The notes under the pieces are model-generated. The model was not told where the DNA came from, did not search any database, and was given only the letters and a program-made list of their open reading frames with translations. 18,769 nt of DNA, taken from Acidobacteriaceae bacterium. GTDB lineage: Bacteria > Acidobacteriota > Terriglobia > Terriglobales > Acidobacteriaceae. Of this stretch, positions 1 to 7,450 are shown one piece after another. The translations under genes and the position numbers were made by a program. The DNA lies in NCBI GenBank assembly GCA_003165095.1, contig PLSH01000247.1:1-18769 (forward strand), read 5' to 3'. The stretch's first letter is position 1. The number at the start of each line of letters is the position of its first letter.

Positions 1-887
1 TCAGAGAGCTGGCGCTCGAAGGGAGTAATTGAAATCGCCATGGGCTCGGAAGCTCCCGACTTGGCCTGCTGCGAGATGGGCGCCGGCTCGCCGGAGTCGT
101 CCTGCACGTCCCAGGCGGTGAGTTGATCGCCGGTGACGATTGCGCTTCCCTTTGTCCCGTGAATTTCGAGGCGCTCGGGATATCCGGGCCACAGCGCTGT
201 TCCCGCCTGGATGACGCCGGTCGCGCCCGATGCGTAGCGAAGCACGGCGCAAATCAGGTCTTCCGACTCGATTTTGTGCAGCGCCCCAAGCCGCCAATAT
301 CCGAAGACCTCGTCCACCGGCCCGATGAGATGGAGCAGCATGTCAACCTGATGGATGGCCTGGCCGATCAACGCGCCGCCGCCTTCGCCGGTCCAGCTTC
401 CCTTCACCGGCCGGGCGTAATACTCGGCCGAGCGGTACCACTTGACGTACGCATCGGCCTCAAGAATTCTGCCCAGCCTTCCCGCGGCGATGGCTCGCTT
501 GAGAAACAGGATGGAGTCGTCGAAGCGATGCTGGCTGACCACGCCCAGCTGAATGCCCGCAGTGCGGGCCACGACAATCATGCGTGCGGCCGTCTCCAGG
601 TTGATGGCCATGGGTTTCTGCACCAGCACATGCTTGCCGTATTTCGCCCCCAGCTCGACCGCGGCCAGCCGGTAGCCGGGAAACGTGCACACATCGATAT
701 AGTCCACATCGGCGCGTTGGCAGAGCTCATCCGGCGTGGCTACGAACTCCGCGCCAATTGAATCGGCGAACTTGAGGCCGCGCTCGGCAGTGCGGTCGGT
801 GCATGCAGTGACTTGATAGCCAATGTTCCTGTAAGCCTGCGCGTGTTTTGCCGCTATGGCGCCGGTGCCGATGATTCCAACTTTCAT
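1..887 (-). CDS. Gfo/Idh/MocA family NAD(P)-dependent oxidoreductase (C-terminus beyond the window)
   Basis: The frame is open from an ATG at 887 to the left edge, giving the first 295 residues of a protein that usually has 330-400. It begins MKVGIIGTGAIA, a Rossmann nucleotide-binding loop (GxGxxA, residues 7-12). The family's EKP motif appears as QKP (90-92), followed by SQHRF (118-122) and a GGGALIGQAIHQVD stretch (169-182) holding the conserved His/Asp pair. These are the features of cytoplasmic sugar or inositol dehydrogenases; the substrate cannot be read from sequence. A GAGG ribosome site at 894-897, 6 nt from the ATG, fixes the start. It lies downstream of the TonB receptor on the same strand, but a strong terminator at 971-1006 separates them, so it probably has its own promoter. 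A perfect inverted repeat at 939-962 sits in its leader. I am confident of the family, not of the substrate. Confidence 0.9.
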   Translation of the reverse strand, partial: MKVGIIGTGAIAAKHAQAYRNIGYQVTACTDRTAERGLKFADSIGAEFVATPDELCQRADVDYIDVCTFPGYRLAAVELGAKYGKHVLVQKPMAINLETAARMIVVARTAGIQLGVVSQHRFDDSILFLKRAIAAGRLGRILEADAYVKWYRSAEYYARPVKGSWTGEGGGALIGQAIHQVDMLLHLIGPVDEVFGYWRLGALHKIESEDLICAVLRYASGATGVIQAGTALWPGYPERLEIHGTKGSAIVTGDQLTAWDVQDDSGEPAPISQQAKSGASEPMAISITPFERQLS

Positions 888-938
888 TCGTTTCCTCACT
901 CAACATGCTCTGCCCGGAACGGAGCAATTCGGTCAGGC

Positions 939-962
939 ATCGATGCCGTTTGCCGCATCGAT
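939..962. promoter_or_regulatory. Operator-like palindrome with overlapping -10 candidate upstream of the oxidoreductase
   Basis: ATCGATGC (939-946) and GCATCGAT (955-962) are perfect inverted copies separated by 8 bp. On the minus strand a TACAAT hexamer (961-966) overlaps the palindrome edge and could be the -10 box of the oxidoreductase gene starting at 887. A TTGAAA hexamer lies 19 bp upstream of it, which is longer than ideal. The arrangement fits a repressor site over a transcription start. The regulator is unknown; the ROK protein encoded at 6000-7259 is one candidate by proximity only. Confidence 0.45.
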
Positions 963-970
963 TGTAAGGG

Positions 971-1006
971 CAAAAAAGTGCCCCGTTTCAATCATCGAAA
1001 CGGGGC
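971..1006 (-). terminator. Rho-independent terminator of the TonB receptor gene
   Basis: A 10-bp GC-rich stem (980-989 with 997-1006) closes a 7-nt loop. Read on the minus strand it is followed by CACTTTTTTG, so the six T residues (972-977) come just after the hairpin. It starts about 45 bp after the receptor stop codon. On the plus strand it is followed by GTTTTGTTT, so it may work in both directions, although no plus-strand gene ends there. Confidence 0.88.
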
Positions 1007-1050
1007 GTTTTGTTTGTGAGTCAGTTTCCGCGGGCTGCTTCAAACATCCC

Positions 1051-4000
1051 TTAGAAGATGACCTTGAACGATCCCTGGAAGACTCTGGCGTTGATGGTGG
1101 TGCTTGAGATCTGTCCAAAGGTCTTGGATGTGAGGGTTGCCGTGGGGTTGCTGAACGACGGGTGGTTCAACACGTTGAAGGCCTCAAGCCGAGCAGCCAG
1201 ATTAATCCTCTCCTTGACTGGGAAGATGCGGGAGATCTGGGCATCGTTCTGGAAGGACATGGGGCCGTTGATAGCGTTTCTTTTCAGATCGCCGAAGGTG
1301 CCCAGAGTGACCGGATTTGGGCAGGTGGTTTGATTGCTGCAGAATGCATTGATGTTCAGGTACTCGCGAGTGGCAAGAGACGCGGGTGCGTTTCCACCGT
1401 GTAGTTTTACGAAGTCGACCGCTTTCACTCCTGGCACGAAGTTGGGGCGATCGTTGCCTTCAGCTGTGAAAGAGAGATCCGTTGAATCGGTTACGTTGAC
1501 GGGACCACCGCTCGCGATATGGATGAGCGGAGCAAACTCCCAGTCGTTGATAATGTACCGGGCGATGCCGTGGACGTTGAATTCGCTCTTGGCGATGACG
1601 GAAGTGTTGAATATCCTGCGGTAATCGGAGCCGCAGCGGCCGTAATCCATGTGGTAGCTGTAGGGATCTTCGAACGGCGTGCTCGACCAGTCGCCGGACG
1701 CGTCGGCAACGTTCAGGCACTTTGACCAGGTGAAGTTGGTCAACATGCTGAAGGTGGTGGAGAGGCGATGCTGCACCGTGGCCACCAGGCCGTTGTAGTT
1801 GGCCCAGGCAACGTCATTGACGTTGATGGTGCCGCCGCCGTTGGTGTTGCCGCCGGCATACGCGTTGCCTGCCAGAGGATTGGATTCGGTAAGCAAGAAG
1901 CGCGCCTGCTGGTTCTTGGTTGAGGAACAAAGCGATCCGACTGTTCCCCCACCCAGTGTGCCCGCGGCCTTCGCTGCCGGACCGGTGGTAACCACCGGGC
2001 CGCAACCAGTGCCGTTTGGACCCCACACTCCGGGTTGGTAGATGGCCTGATCCAGCGCGGTGCCCACCGGCATGTTGGAGGTCTTGTTCCCGATGTAGTC
2101 GACCTGCAACTGCCATCCGTGTCCGAATTCACGCTGAACGCTCAAGGTCCACTGGAGCGTATCGGGAACCTTGAACGGGGAGACGATCTCAATCCACTCG
2201 CCTTGCGCCGGGAAGTCGGCCTGAGAGGGCAGCGGGACAGCGGGTTGTGGATACGGACTGGTGTTGGTGCCGCCCACCTGGTCGCAGCCGGGGCCGGTGC
2301 CTCCCACGAGCCAAGGCTCGCTGAAGCAGATCGGTCCGCTGATATTGGGGCCGGCGTTGGTGGCAAAGGGCGGGTTCTGGTGATTGCGGTTGGCGGTGTA
2401 GTAGTTGGCCTCGTCATAGGCCACCTGGATGCCGCCGCGAATAACCGTATTGCCCTTGCCGGAGGGGTCCCAGGTGACGCCGAAGTTGGGATTGAACTGC
2501 CAAATTGAATTCTGCGTGAACGACTTGGTAACGCCCGGGTCGCCATAGAAAAAGCTTCCGGCGGGAGCTGTGGGGTAGACCGAGCTGATCTGGTTGGCCA
2601 TGAACGCCTGGAAACTGAATGTCGATCCGCGGTTGAATTGATCGCGGGGCATGAACTCAGGCTCCCAACGAACGCCACCGGCGATGGTCAGCCGCTTTGA
2701 GGCGTGGAAGGTGTCCTGGAAGTAGAGGCTGGGAATCGGCCCGCGCAGCGCAAGCTGCTGCTCCTTGCTCTGCGAGAAGCTGTTCATGGCCCCCCACAGG
2801 AAGTCCAGGTTGCCGTTTCCTACGACGTTTCCTCCGGCTGGCCCAGATCCGCTGAATTCGCCGCTGAAGCTGTAGTTGCCGTTAGCCTGGAATCCGGCCA
2901 CTTCGTTGAAGTGGACCTTGACGAACTCACCGCCCACCACAAACTGGTGACGGCCCTTGATCAGGGTCAGGTCGTCGGAAACGCCTTCGTCGTCAACGTT
3001 GAAAAACCCGTTTGAGCATGTACCGCAGTAGGTGTTCCAGGAGGATATTCCGCCGGTAACTTCGAGTTCCAGGTTCGTGGGAACCTCGTCATACTGAACA
3101 ATGCCGAGGGTATTGCCGTTGATGCCGGGGGCCGACTCGCGCAAGTCGACACGCTTCACGCCCGAGGCGTGGAAAGAGTTGACGAGGTTGGAACGGACCG
3201 TCCATGCCTCACCGACCGTGGCGTTCTGCACCCGCTCATAATTGCCCGGAGCCTGAGATGTGACCAGGATTCCTCCGTTGGCGCCGCCATTGAAGAAAAA
3301 CGACGGGGCCTGATAGCCGTCGATGAAGTACCGGGCGTATAAGTTGTGCTTCTGGTTGATGTTGTAATCAACCCTGGCCACAAACTGGTTGTCGAATACC
3401 TCCGACGGGATGGTAAAGGTAACTTCTCCCTGGTTGTGGGTGTCGAATTTCGGATCGATGGTGGGCAGGTACTTTACCAGGGCCAGAGCCTGCGCATTGT
3501 AGGTCGGCTGGGTTGGATACTTGTTGCCGGGTAGCGCTTTACCCGTTAGGGGGTCGTAGAGTTGATCTGCTATATCGGTGGCGGAAAAGTCGCCGGTGAG
3601 GTTCGCCGCCGTGGGGATATACATCTCTATGGGGCTGCCAGACTGTAGGGCTCTCAGGCGCTGATAGCCGGCGAAGGCAAATATCTTGTTCCGCTTGACA
3701 GGGCCGCCGAAGGTGCCGCCGAACTGATTCTGGTGCAGGGTGTCGTGCTTGACAGAAAAGAAGTTGGTGGCATCGATGTAGTTGTTGCGGATGAACTCAA
3801 AACCCGAGCCATGGTACTGGTTCGTTCCAGAGCGGGTGACCACATTGACCAGACCGCCGGAGTGGGTGCTGCCGCTCTGCGCGCCGAGGGCCGTGGATTC
3901 CACGCTGAACTGAGCAACGGCATCGGGGAAGGGGAACGGCAGGTTGCCGTTGCCCATGTACTCGTTGTCGTCGCCGCCGTCCAGTTTCCACTCGGTGGTG

Positions 4001-4602
4001 TTGCCCATGCCGCCGGCAACTGAAACCGCGATGGTCTGGTAGGAGTATTTGCTGCCCGTGAAGTCGCCGCCGGGCGCCGCGCTGGAACCGCCGGAAAGGG
4101 TGATCAGGGCCGACATCTGGCGGCCATTGAGCGGCATCTCCTGCACGTCCGCCTGATCGATGGTCTGCTTGAACGAGGTGTCCTCAGTCTGCAGCGCGAG
4201 TGCATCGGCATGGACCTCAGTCGTCTGGCTCTGCGCGCCGACCTTCATCACTGGATTGACGGCGATGTTACTGCCGATCTCGAGGACGATGCCGGTCTGC
4301 TCGTAGCCCTCGAATGTCGCCGCGGTGACCTTGAGGTTGTATTTGGAGATTTCGATATTGGGAAACAGGAAGGCGCCGGCACTGTCGGTCTGGATGGTGC
4401 GCGTTGTCCCGGTTGCCTGGTCGATGAGGGTGACCGTCGCGTTCGGGATCACGGCCCCGGTTGCATCCGTCACGGTACCGGAGATGTTGCCCGTTCCGGT
4501 GATTTGCGCGTGGAGCGCGCAAGCCGCGAGAAGCAGCAACGTTAGAAAACAAGCCTGCATACCGGCGGTAAACCGGCGTATAGCTGGATGGCTTTTGCTC
4601 AC
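1051..4602 (-). CDS. TonB-dependent outer-membrane receptor, Oar-like, with carboxypeptidase-regulatory domain
   Basis: The protein has 1183 residues. In order: a signal peptide (about 1-33, ending ALHAQ), a carboxypeptidase regulatory-like beta-sandwich (about 38-120, ISGTVTDATGAVIPNATV), a plug domain (about 125-300, with the typical MPLNGRQ at 156-162), and a long beta-barrel ending in FQGSFKVIF with a terminal Phe, as expected for an outer-membrane beta-barrel. Proteins of this build are abundant in Acidobacteriota and are thought to import oligosaccharides or other large ligands using TonB energy; the ligand here is unknown. The start is a GTG at 4602-4600, chosen because GGAGG (4609-4613) lies 6 nt upstream and the signal peptide follows at once. 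An in-frame extension up to 4728 has no signal-peptide logic. A promoter (4769-4798) and a terminator (971-1006) suggest a one-gene transcript. Confidence 0.93.
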   Translation of the reverse strand: MSKSHPAIRRFTAGMQACFLTLLLLAACALHAQITGTGNISGTVTDATGAVIPNATVTLIDQATGTTRTIQTDSAGAFLFPNIEISKYNLKVTAATFEGYEQTGIVLEIGSNIAVNPVMKVGAQSQTTEVHADALALQTEDTSFKQTIDQADVQEMPLNGRQMSALITLSGGSSAAPGGDFTGSKYSYQTIAVSVAGGMGNTTEWKLDGGDDNEYMGNGNLPFPFPDAVAQFSVESTALGAQSGSTHSGGLVNVVTRSGTNQYHGSGFEFIRNNYIDATNFFSVKHDTLHQNQFGGTFGGPVKRNKIFAFAGYQRLRALQSGSPIEMYIPTAANLTGDFSATDIADQLYDPLTGKALPGNKYPTQPTYNAQALALVKYLPTIDPKFDTHNQGEVTFTIPSEVFDNQFVARVDYNINQKHNLYARYFIDGYQAPSFFFNGGANGGILVTSQAPGNYERVQNATVGEAWTVRSNLVNSFHASGVKRVDLRESAPGINGNTLGIVQYDEVPTNLELEVTGGISSWNTYCGTCSNGFFNVDDEGVSDDLTLIKGRHQFVVGGEFVKVHFNEVAGFQANGNYSFSGEFSGSGPAGGNVVGNGNLDFLWGAMNSFSQSKEQQLALRGPIPSLYFQDTFHASKRLTIAGGVRWEPEFMPRDQFNRGSTFSFQAFMANQISSVYPTAPAGSFFYGDPGVTKSFTQNSIWQFNPNFGVTWDPSGKGNTVIRGGIQVAYDEANYYTANRNHQNPPFATNAGPNISGPICFSEPWLVGGTGPGCDQVGGTNTSPYPQPAVPLPSQADFPAQGEWIEIVSPFKVPDTLQWTLSVQREFGHGWQLQVDYIGNKTSNMPVGTALDQAIYQPGVWGPNGTGCGPVVTTGPAAKAAGTLGGGTVGSLCSSTKNQQARFLLTESNPLAGNAYAGGNTNGGGTINVNDVAWANYNGLVATVQHRLSTTFSMLTNFTWSKCLNVADASGDWSSTPFEDPYSYHMDYGRCGSDYRRIFNTSVIAKSEFNVHGIARYIINDWEFAPLIHIASGGPVNVTDSTDLSFTAEGNDRPNFVPGVKAVDFVKLHGGNAPASLATREYLNINAFCSNQTTCPNPVTLGTFGDLKRNAINGPMSFQNDAQISRIFPVKERINLAARLEAFNVLNHPSFSNPTATLTSKTFGQISSTTINARVFQGSFKVIF

Positions 4603-4608
4603 TGTGTT

Positions 4609-4613
4609 CCTCC
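4609..4613 (-). promoter_or_regulatory. Ribosome binding site deciding the GTG start of the TonB receptor
   Basis: GGAGG on the minus strand, 6 nt before GTG at 4602. No other in-frame start nearby has such a site. Confidence 0.85.
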
Positions 4614-4768
4614 AAATGTTGACGTTCGAATATTCCGGCCCATTCTTAACCTGGCAATCCTCAAAGGAAGCCCGGCTCGATAGATCTGCAAACCATACGC
4701 CTGTAAAACTACGCGCACCGGGAGGCACATTTCGAGCCCGCCCCGGGGAATAATTTCAGGTTTCGAAA

Positions 4769-4798
4769 TATATATAGAGGTCTAACCACGCTTGTCAA
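4769..4798 (-). promoter_or_regulatory. Sigma-70-like promoter of the TonB receptor gene
   Basis: On the minus strand a perfect TTGACA (4793-4798) is followed by TATATA at 4771-4776 after 16 bp. An alternative TATATA at 4769-4774 gives an 18-bp spacer. Transcription would start near 4763, leaving a leader of about 160 nt. The surrounding DNA is markedly AT-rich compared with the flanking genes, which supports a real promoter. Confidence 0.7.
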
Positions 4799-4951
4799 TA
4801 GGAAATTTATGTACATTTTGCAGTTCTCAAGGTTGGTATACGGCGAGTCAATGCGGCCCCCGGAATGCCGCTGAAACCTCCCGAAACGGGAACGGGCAGA
4901 AGACGGTAAAGCCACTGGAATCAGGGTCTCTGGAGCCATCCTCGGGCGGAG

Positions 4952-4976
4952 AAGTCAATCGCATGCGCGATGACTT
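4952..4976. repeat. Strong short hairpin in non-coding DNA
   Basis: AAGTCA (4952-4957) pairs with TGACTT (4971-4976) and TCGC (4959-4962) with GCGA (4967-4970). There is one bulged A (4958) and a 4-nt loop. No U-tract follows on either strand, so it is not a classical terminator. It could be a regulator site or part of an RNA. Confidence 0.4.
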
Positions 4977-5298
4977 TCATCCGGCTTCACCGGCTCTCGG
5001 TCCGGGAAATGACTCGCGGGCGATCCGCCTTTTGTTCGACGTTACCAGAGACAAGGGCGGGCCATTTGCCTGCCGGAAATGGACCATTCGAAGGGCGAAT
5101 TCGGGGCCGCGGAAATGGGGATCCTGTGCAGCCGCCGAAGAGCTGGTTGTCAAAAAGGGAAACCCGGGCGTAAAGGTTCTTTTGCGGCTCGGGAGGTGGA
5201 ATGCGGACCAGATTCACTGCGCCAGCAGGGATTTCAGAGCCGGGAAGGAAAAGGCCTGCGCGGGACGCCGCGAGCCCTGGTGCTGGTGGTGCTCGAAT

Positions 5299-5339
5299 CT
5301 AAAAATAATAGTCTTAGCGGGAACATACAGACTAAGACT
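5299..5339 (-). terminator. Possible terminator downstream of the Flp pilin gene
   Basis: AGTCTTAG (5310-5317) and CTAAGACT (5332-5339) are perfect inverted copies with a 14-nt loop. Read on the minus strand the stem is followed by ATTATTTTTAG. The stem is AT-rich and lies about 160 nt past the pilin stop codon, so this is a moderate candidate. Confidence 0.45.
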
Positions 5340-5497
5340 GGGCAATCCTATGCCTGGCAGAATTGGCCTTGCCGAAATCCAGGTCGACTGGAATAGGATG
5401 CAGAATTTTGAGAGTTCCCGGTCTGGAAAACACTTTTCGTTGAAACGAGGATGGAGGCACGGCTACCTCGTGTCTTCTCGACGGTCGTTGCCGGAAA

Positions 5498-5689
5498 CTA
5501 CGCAAGCGTGTCGCTGATCTTACTGAACACGGAGTCGACTGCCGTGGCTACATGCCCGATGCCGGCCACCGCCGCCAGCGCGATCAAGGTAATAATCAGC
5601 GCATATTCAACCAGGTCCTGACCTTCATCGCGGGTCAACAGATCGTGGGAATTCGTGCAGACAAACAGAATCAGGCTATTCAATTTCAT
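5498..5689 (-). CDS. Flp/Fap-type pilin (class III prepilin), orphan
   Basis: A 63-residue protein. A short leader (1-23) ends in Gly; the mature part starts QDLVEYALI, so Glu and Tyr fall at +5 and +6, exactly as in Flp prepilins cleaved by a TadV-like prepilin peptidase. One hydrophobic helix (about 26-47) follows and would form both membrane anchor and pilus core. The phrase RDEGQDLVEYAL is typical of acidobacterial Flp pilins. The ATG at 5689 is preferred because the leader length matches that family; GGAGG ends only 2 nt before it, which is close. An upstream ATG at 5755 would give an implausible 45-residue leader. No tad/cpa assembly genes are in the window, so the pilin would depend on a machine encoded elsewhere. 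Family call is firm. Confidence 0.85.
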   Translation of the reverse strand: MKLNSLILFVCTNSHDLLTRDEGQDLVEYALIITLIALAAVAGIGHVATAVDSVFSKISDTLA

Positions 5690-5999
5690 GTCCTCCAACT
5701 GCGAACTTTCCAGCGTCGGCCAGGACAAGCAGTCATGACACACATGGTTATCCATTCAGGCTGCATTGCCTGTTTGTGGTTCCTTAACATCAGACACCCA
5801 CAGGGCTACGCTTTGCAAACCTACCGGCAACTCTATATACAGGCGGATTCGGTGTACGCTCAATCGACTGCATTTTGCAGGCTTCCTGAAAGAACCGCAT
5901 GCGGGAGTTTCATGCAGTTCCTTAGTTTGGATCCCACAGCCGCAAGCGCAGATGGTTCACCGCGGCAGCGCAGGCGCCGATGCTTCGAGGCCACGCCGG
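5690..5999. other. Intergenic region between ROK regulator and pilin
   Basis: About 310 bp downstream of the ROK gene and upstream of the pilin. Besides the candidate promoter at 5834-5863 I see no gene, repeat or clear terminator; short frames here have no ribosome site or recognisable product. Confidence 0.5.
5834..5863 (-). promoter_or_regulatory. Candidate promoter of the Flp pilin gene
   Basis: On the minus strand TTGAGC (5858-5863) and TATATA (5834-5839) are 18 bp apart. This predicts a leader of roughly 135 nt before the pilin ATG. No better pair is seen in the gap. Confidence 0.4.
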
Positions 6000-7259
6000 C
6001 TAGGGTTTGGTTGCTGCCTTGCTGGCGGGATGCGCGGCTCCGCGGCGGTTGTGCTGTTCGAAGCCGGTTTGCGTGAAAAGCACTCGATGCAGAACAAGAG
6101 CGGCCGCACCGCGCAACCGCGCCGCATCGCCATCCATTGCGGCCACCACGCGCGGGGTGCGTTGGGTGATGGATTTGGCGATCAACCGGCTCTCAATGAT
6201 GGGTCGAATGCGCGCCCACAGAGCGGTGCAATCTCCCACCACGATGATGACCTCGGGGGCCAGGCCGGCAACCAGCATGGTGAGCCCGCGGGCCAGATAG
6301 TCCATCATCCTGTCGATGGAGCGCAGCGCCTTGAGGTCACCCGCTTTAGCCAGATCGAGCAGTTCCTGAAACGAAGCGAGGCTGCTTTGGGGCTCCAGTT
6401 CGCGGTAGTAGCGAAGGCCAGCGCGGTTGGAAGCGAATATCTCCCAGCATCCGGTGTTTCCGCAGCCGCAAACCGGGCCGGATTCCTCCAGCGGCATGTG
6501 GCCAAACTCGCCCGCCATGTCATCCCTGCCGCGCACCAGGCGGCCGTCTACCAGCAATCCCGCGCCGATGCCTTCCGATACCGAGACGACGATCATGTTG
6601 GAGGTATTGCCGAAGTTTCCGAACCAGCGCTCGGCAGAGAGGCAGGCGTTGGCGGCGTTCTCCATTTCAATGGGAGTCTCAAGAACCCGCTGCAGGTCGG
6701 CGTGGAGGTCGATCTTGCTCCAGGGCACGTTGGGCGAGAAGAGCACGCGGTGGGTCTTCTGGTCCACGCGCCCGGAGACGCTCACGCCCACGCCCTGGAA
6801 GATGCGATCGCCGCAGGCTGCGCGCAGGGTTCGCGCCGCCTTGGCAATTTTGAGGATGTTTTTTTTCATGCCGGCCTTTGATCCGCCCGGAGCGGAATAG
6901 GCGATCGTATCCCGGCGCAGGATCTTGCCGTTGATATCGACGACGGCGAGGTTTGCGTTGTCCGGCCTTAGGTCGATGGCCAGCGTGACATGCTTGTCGT
7001 TCAGAGTGACGAAGGTAGGGCGGCGGCCGCGCGGCAGGCGGCCCAGGGTGCCCGGCAACACCCAGCCCTCTTCAATAAGCTGGCTGGTGATGACGGAGAC
7101 GGTGCTGGGTTGCAAGCCGGTGAGCCGCGCCAGATCCGCGCGGCTGACAGGCTGATTGAGATGAATGGCGTGCAGCAAAATGTCGCGGTTGATTTCGCGA
7201 GCGGTCTCGCTGGAGGCGACACCTCGATGGGAATGATTTGCCTTTTCGGTCACGTGCAT
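6000..7259 (-). CDS. ROK-family transcriptional regulator (NagC/XylR type)
   Basis: A 419-residue protein with the usual length and layout of ROK repressors. An N-terminal winged helix-turn-helix (about 22-72; SRADLARLTGLQPSTVSVIT) is followed by a sugar-binding ROK fold (about 92-400). The ROK zinc site is intact: EFGHM (251-255) then CGCGNTGCWE (264-273). Kinase features are damaged: the phosphate loop usually DxGGT reads DLRPD, and the catalytic motif usually ENDAN reads ENAAN (200-204), with Ala replacing the catalytic Asp. It should therefore sense a sugar or sugar phosphate without phosphorylating it. The start ATG at 7259 has only a weak GGA upstream; a GTG two codons later is possible. 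It is divergent from the phosphatase/GH105 pair and may control it or the receptor, which is inference. The C-terminus is a low-complexity Ala/Lys/Arg tail. Confidence 0.9.
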   Translation of the reverse strand: MHVTEKANHSHRGVASSETAREINRDILLHAIHLNQPVSRADLARLTGLQPSTVSVITSQLIEEGWVLPGTLGRLPRGRRPTFVTLNDKHVTLAIDLRPDNANLAVVDINGKILRRDTIAYSAPGGSKAGMKKNILKIAKAARTLRAACGDRIFQGVGVSVSGRVDQKTHRVLFSPNVPWSKIDLHADLQRVLETPIEMENAANACLSAERWFGNFGNTSNMIVVSVSEGIGAGLLVDGRLVRGRDDMAGEFGHMPLEESGPVCGCGNTGCWEIFASNRAGLRYYRELEPQSSLASFQELLDLAKAGDLKALRSIDRMMDYLARGLTMLVAGLAPEVIIVVGDCTALWARIRPIIESRLIAKSITQRTPRVVAAMDGDAARLRGAAALVLHRVLFTQTGFEQHNRRGAAHPASKAATKP

Positions 7260-7438
7260 TTCCAGTCAACTTTCGGATTCCGATTCCCTATCGATGCCGG
7301 GCGTGCTTTAATTTCGGTCTCAACCAATATACGCGAGCCGGCGCAACTCAATGAATGGGCTGCGCGAAGGCGGCGCGAGCAGATTCTGTTTCCCGGCGAG
7401 CGGCTCGGTTTCCGATCCTTGCGGATACACTCGTAGAT

Positions 7439-7444
7439 GAGGAA
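7439..7444 (+). promoter_or_regulatory. Ribosome binding site deciding the phosphatase start
   Basis: GAGGAA about 6 nt before the ATG at 7451. The open frame extends upstream to 7355 but has no site there, and the signal peptide begins at 7451. Confidence 0.75.
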
Positions 7445-7450
7445 GCGTCG

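Larger units (their letters stand above)
4614..5497. other. Long stretch without a recognisable gene between the pilin and the receptor
   Basis: Apart from the receptor's promoter and leader (4614-4798), no convincing coding region is visible. Plus-strand 4792-5517 stays open, but its translation is rich in Trp, Cys and Arg, resembles no family and lacks a ribosome site. Two hairpins stand out: a near-perfect one at 4952-4976 (AAGTCA + A bulge + TCGC, loop ATGC) and a perfect 8-bp inverted repeat at 5310-5339. A small RNA gene or a decayed gene is possible but not shown. Confidence 0.5.

Noticed and set aside
4603..4728. N-terminal extension of the TonB receptor to an ATG at 4728
   Set aside because: It would bury the signal peptide and has no ribosome site, whereas the GTG at 4602 has GGAGG at ideal spacing.
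4855..4960. Cobalamin-riboswitch-like words (GGGAACGGG, ACGGTAA, GCCACTGG)
   Set aside because: They lie too close together, the conserved B12 box and core stems cannot be placed, and no plus-strand gene follows; the receptor is on the other strand.
4792..5517. A 241-codon open frame on the plus strand
   Set aside because: No ribosome site, composition rich in Trp, Cys and Arg, no family resemblance, and overlap with the receptor promoter and the pilin end.
7355..7450. Upstream extension of the phosphatase frame
   Set aside because: The signal peptide and GAGGAA ribosome site place the start at 7451.
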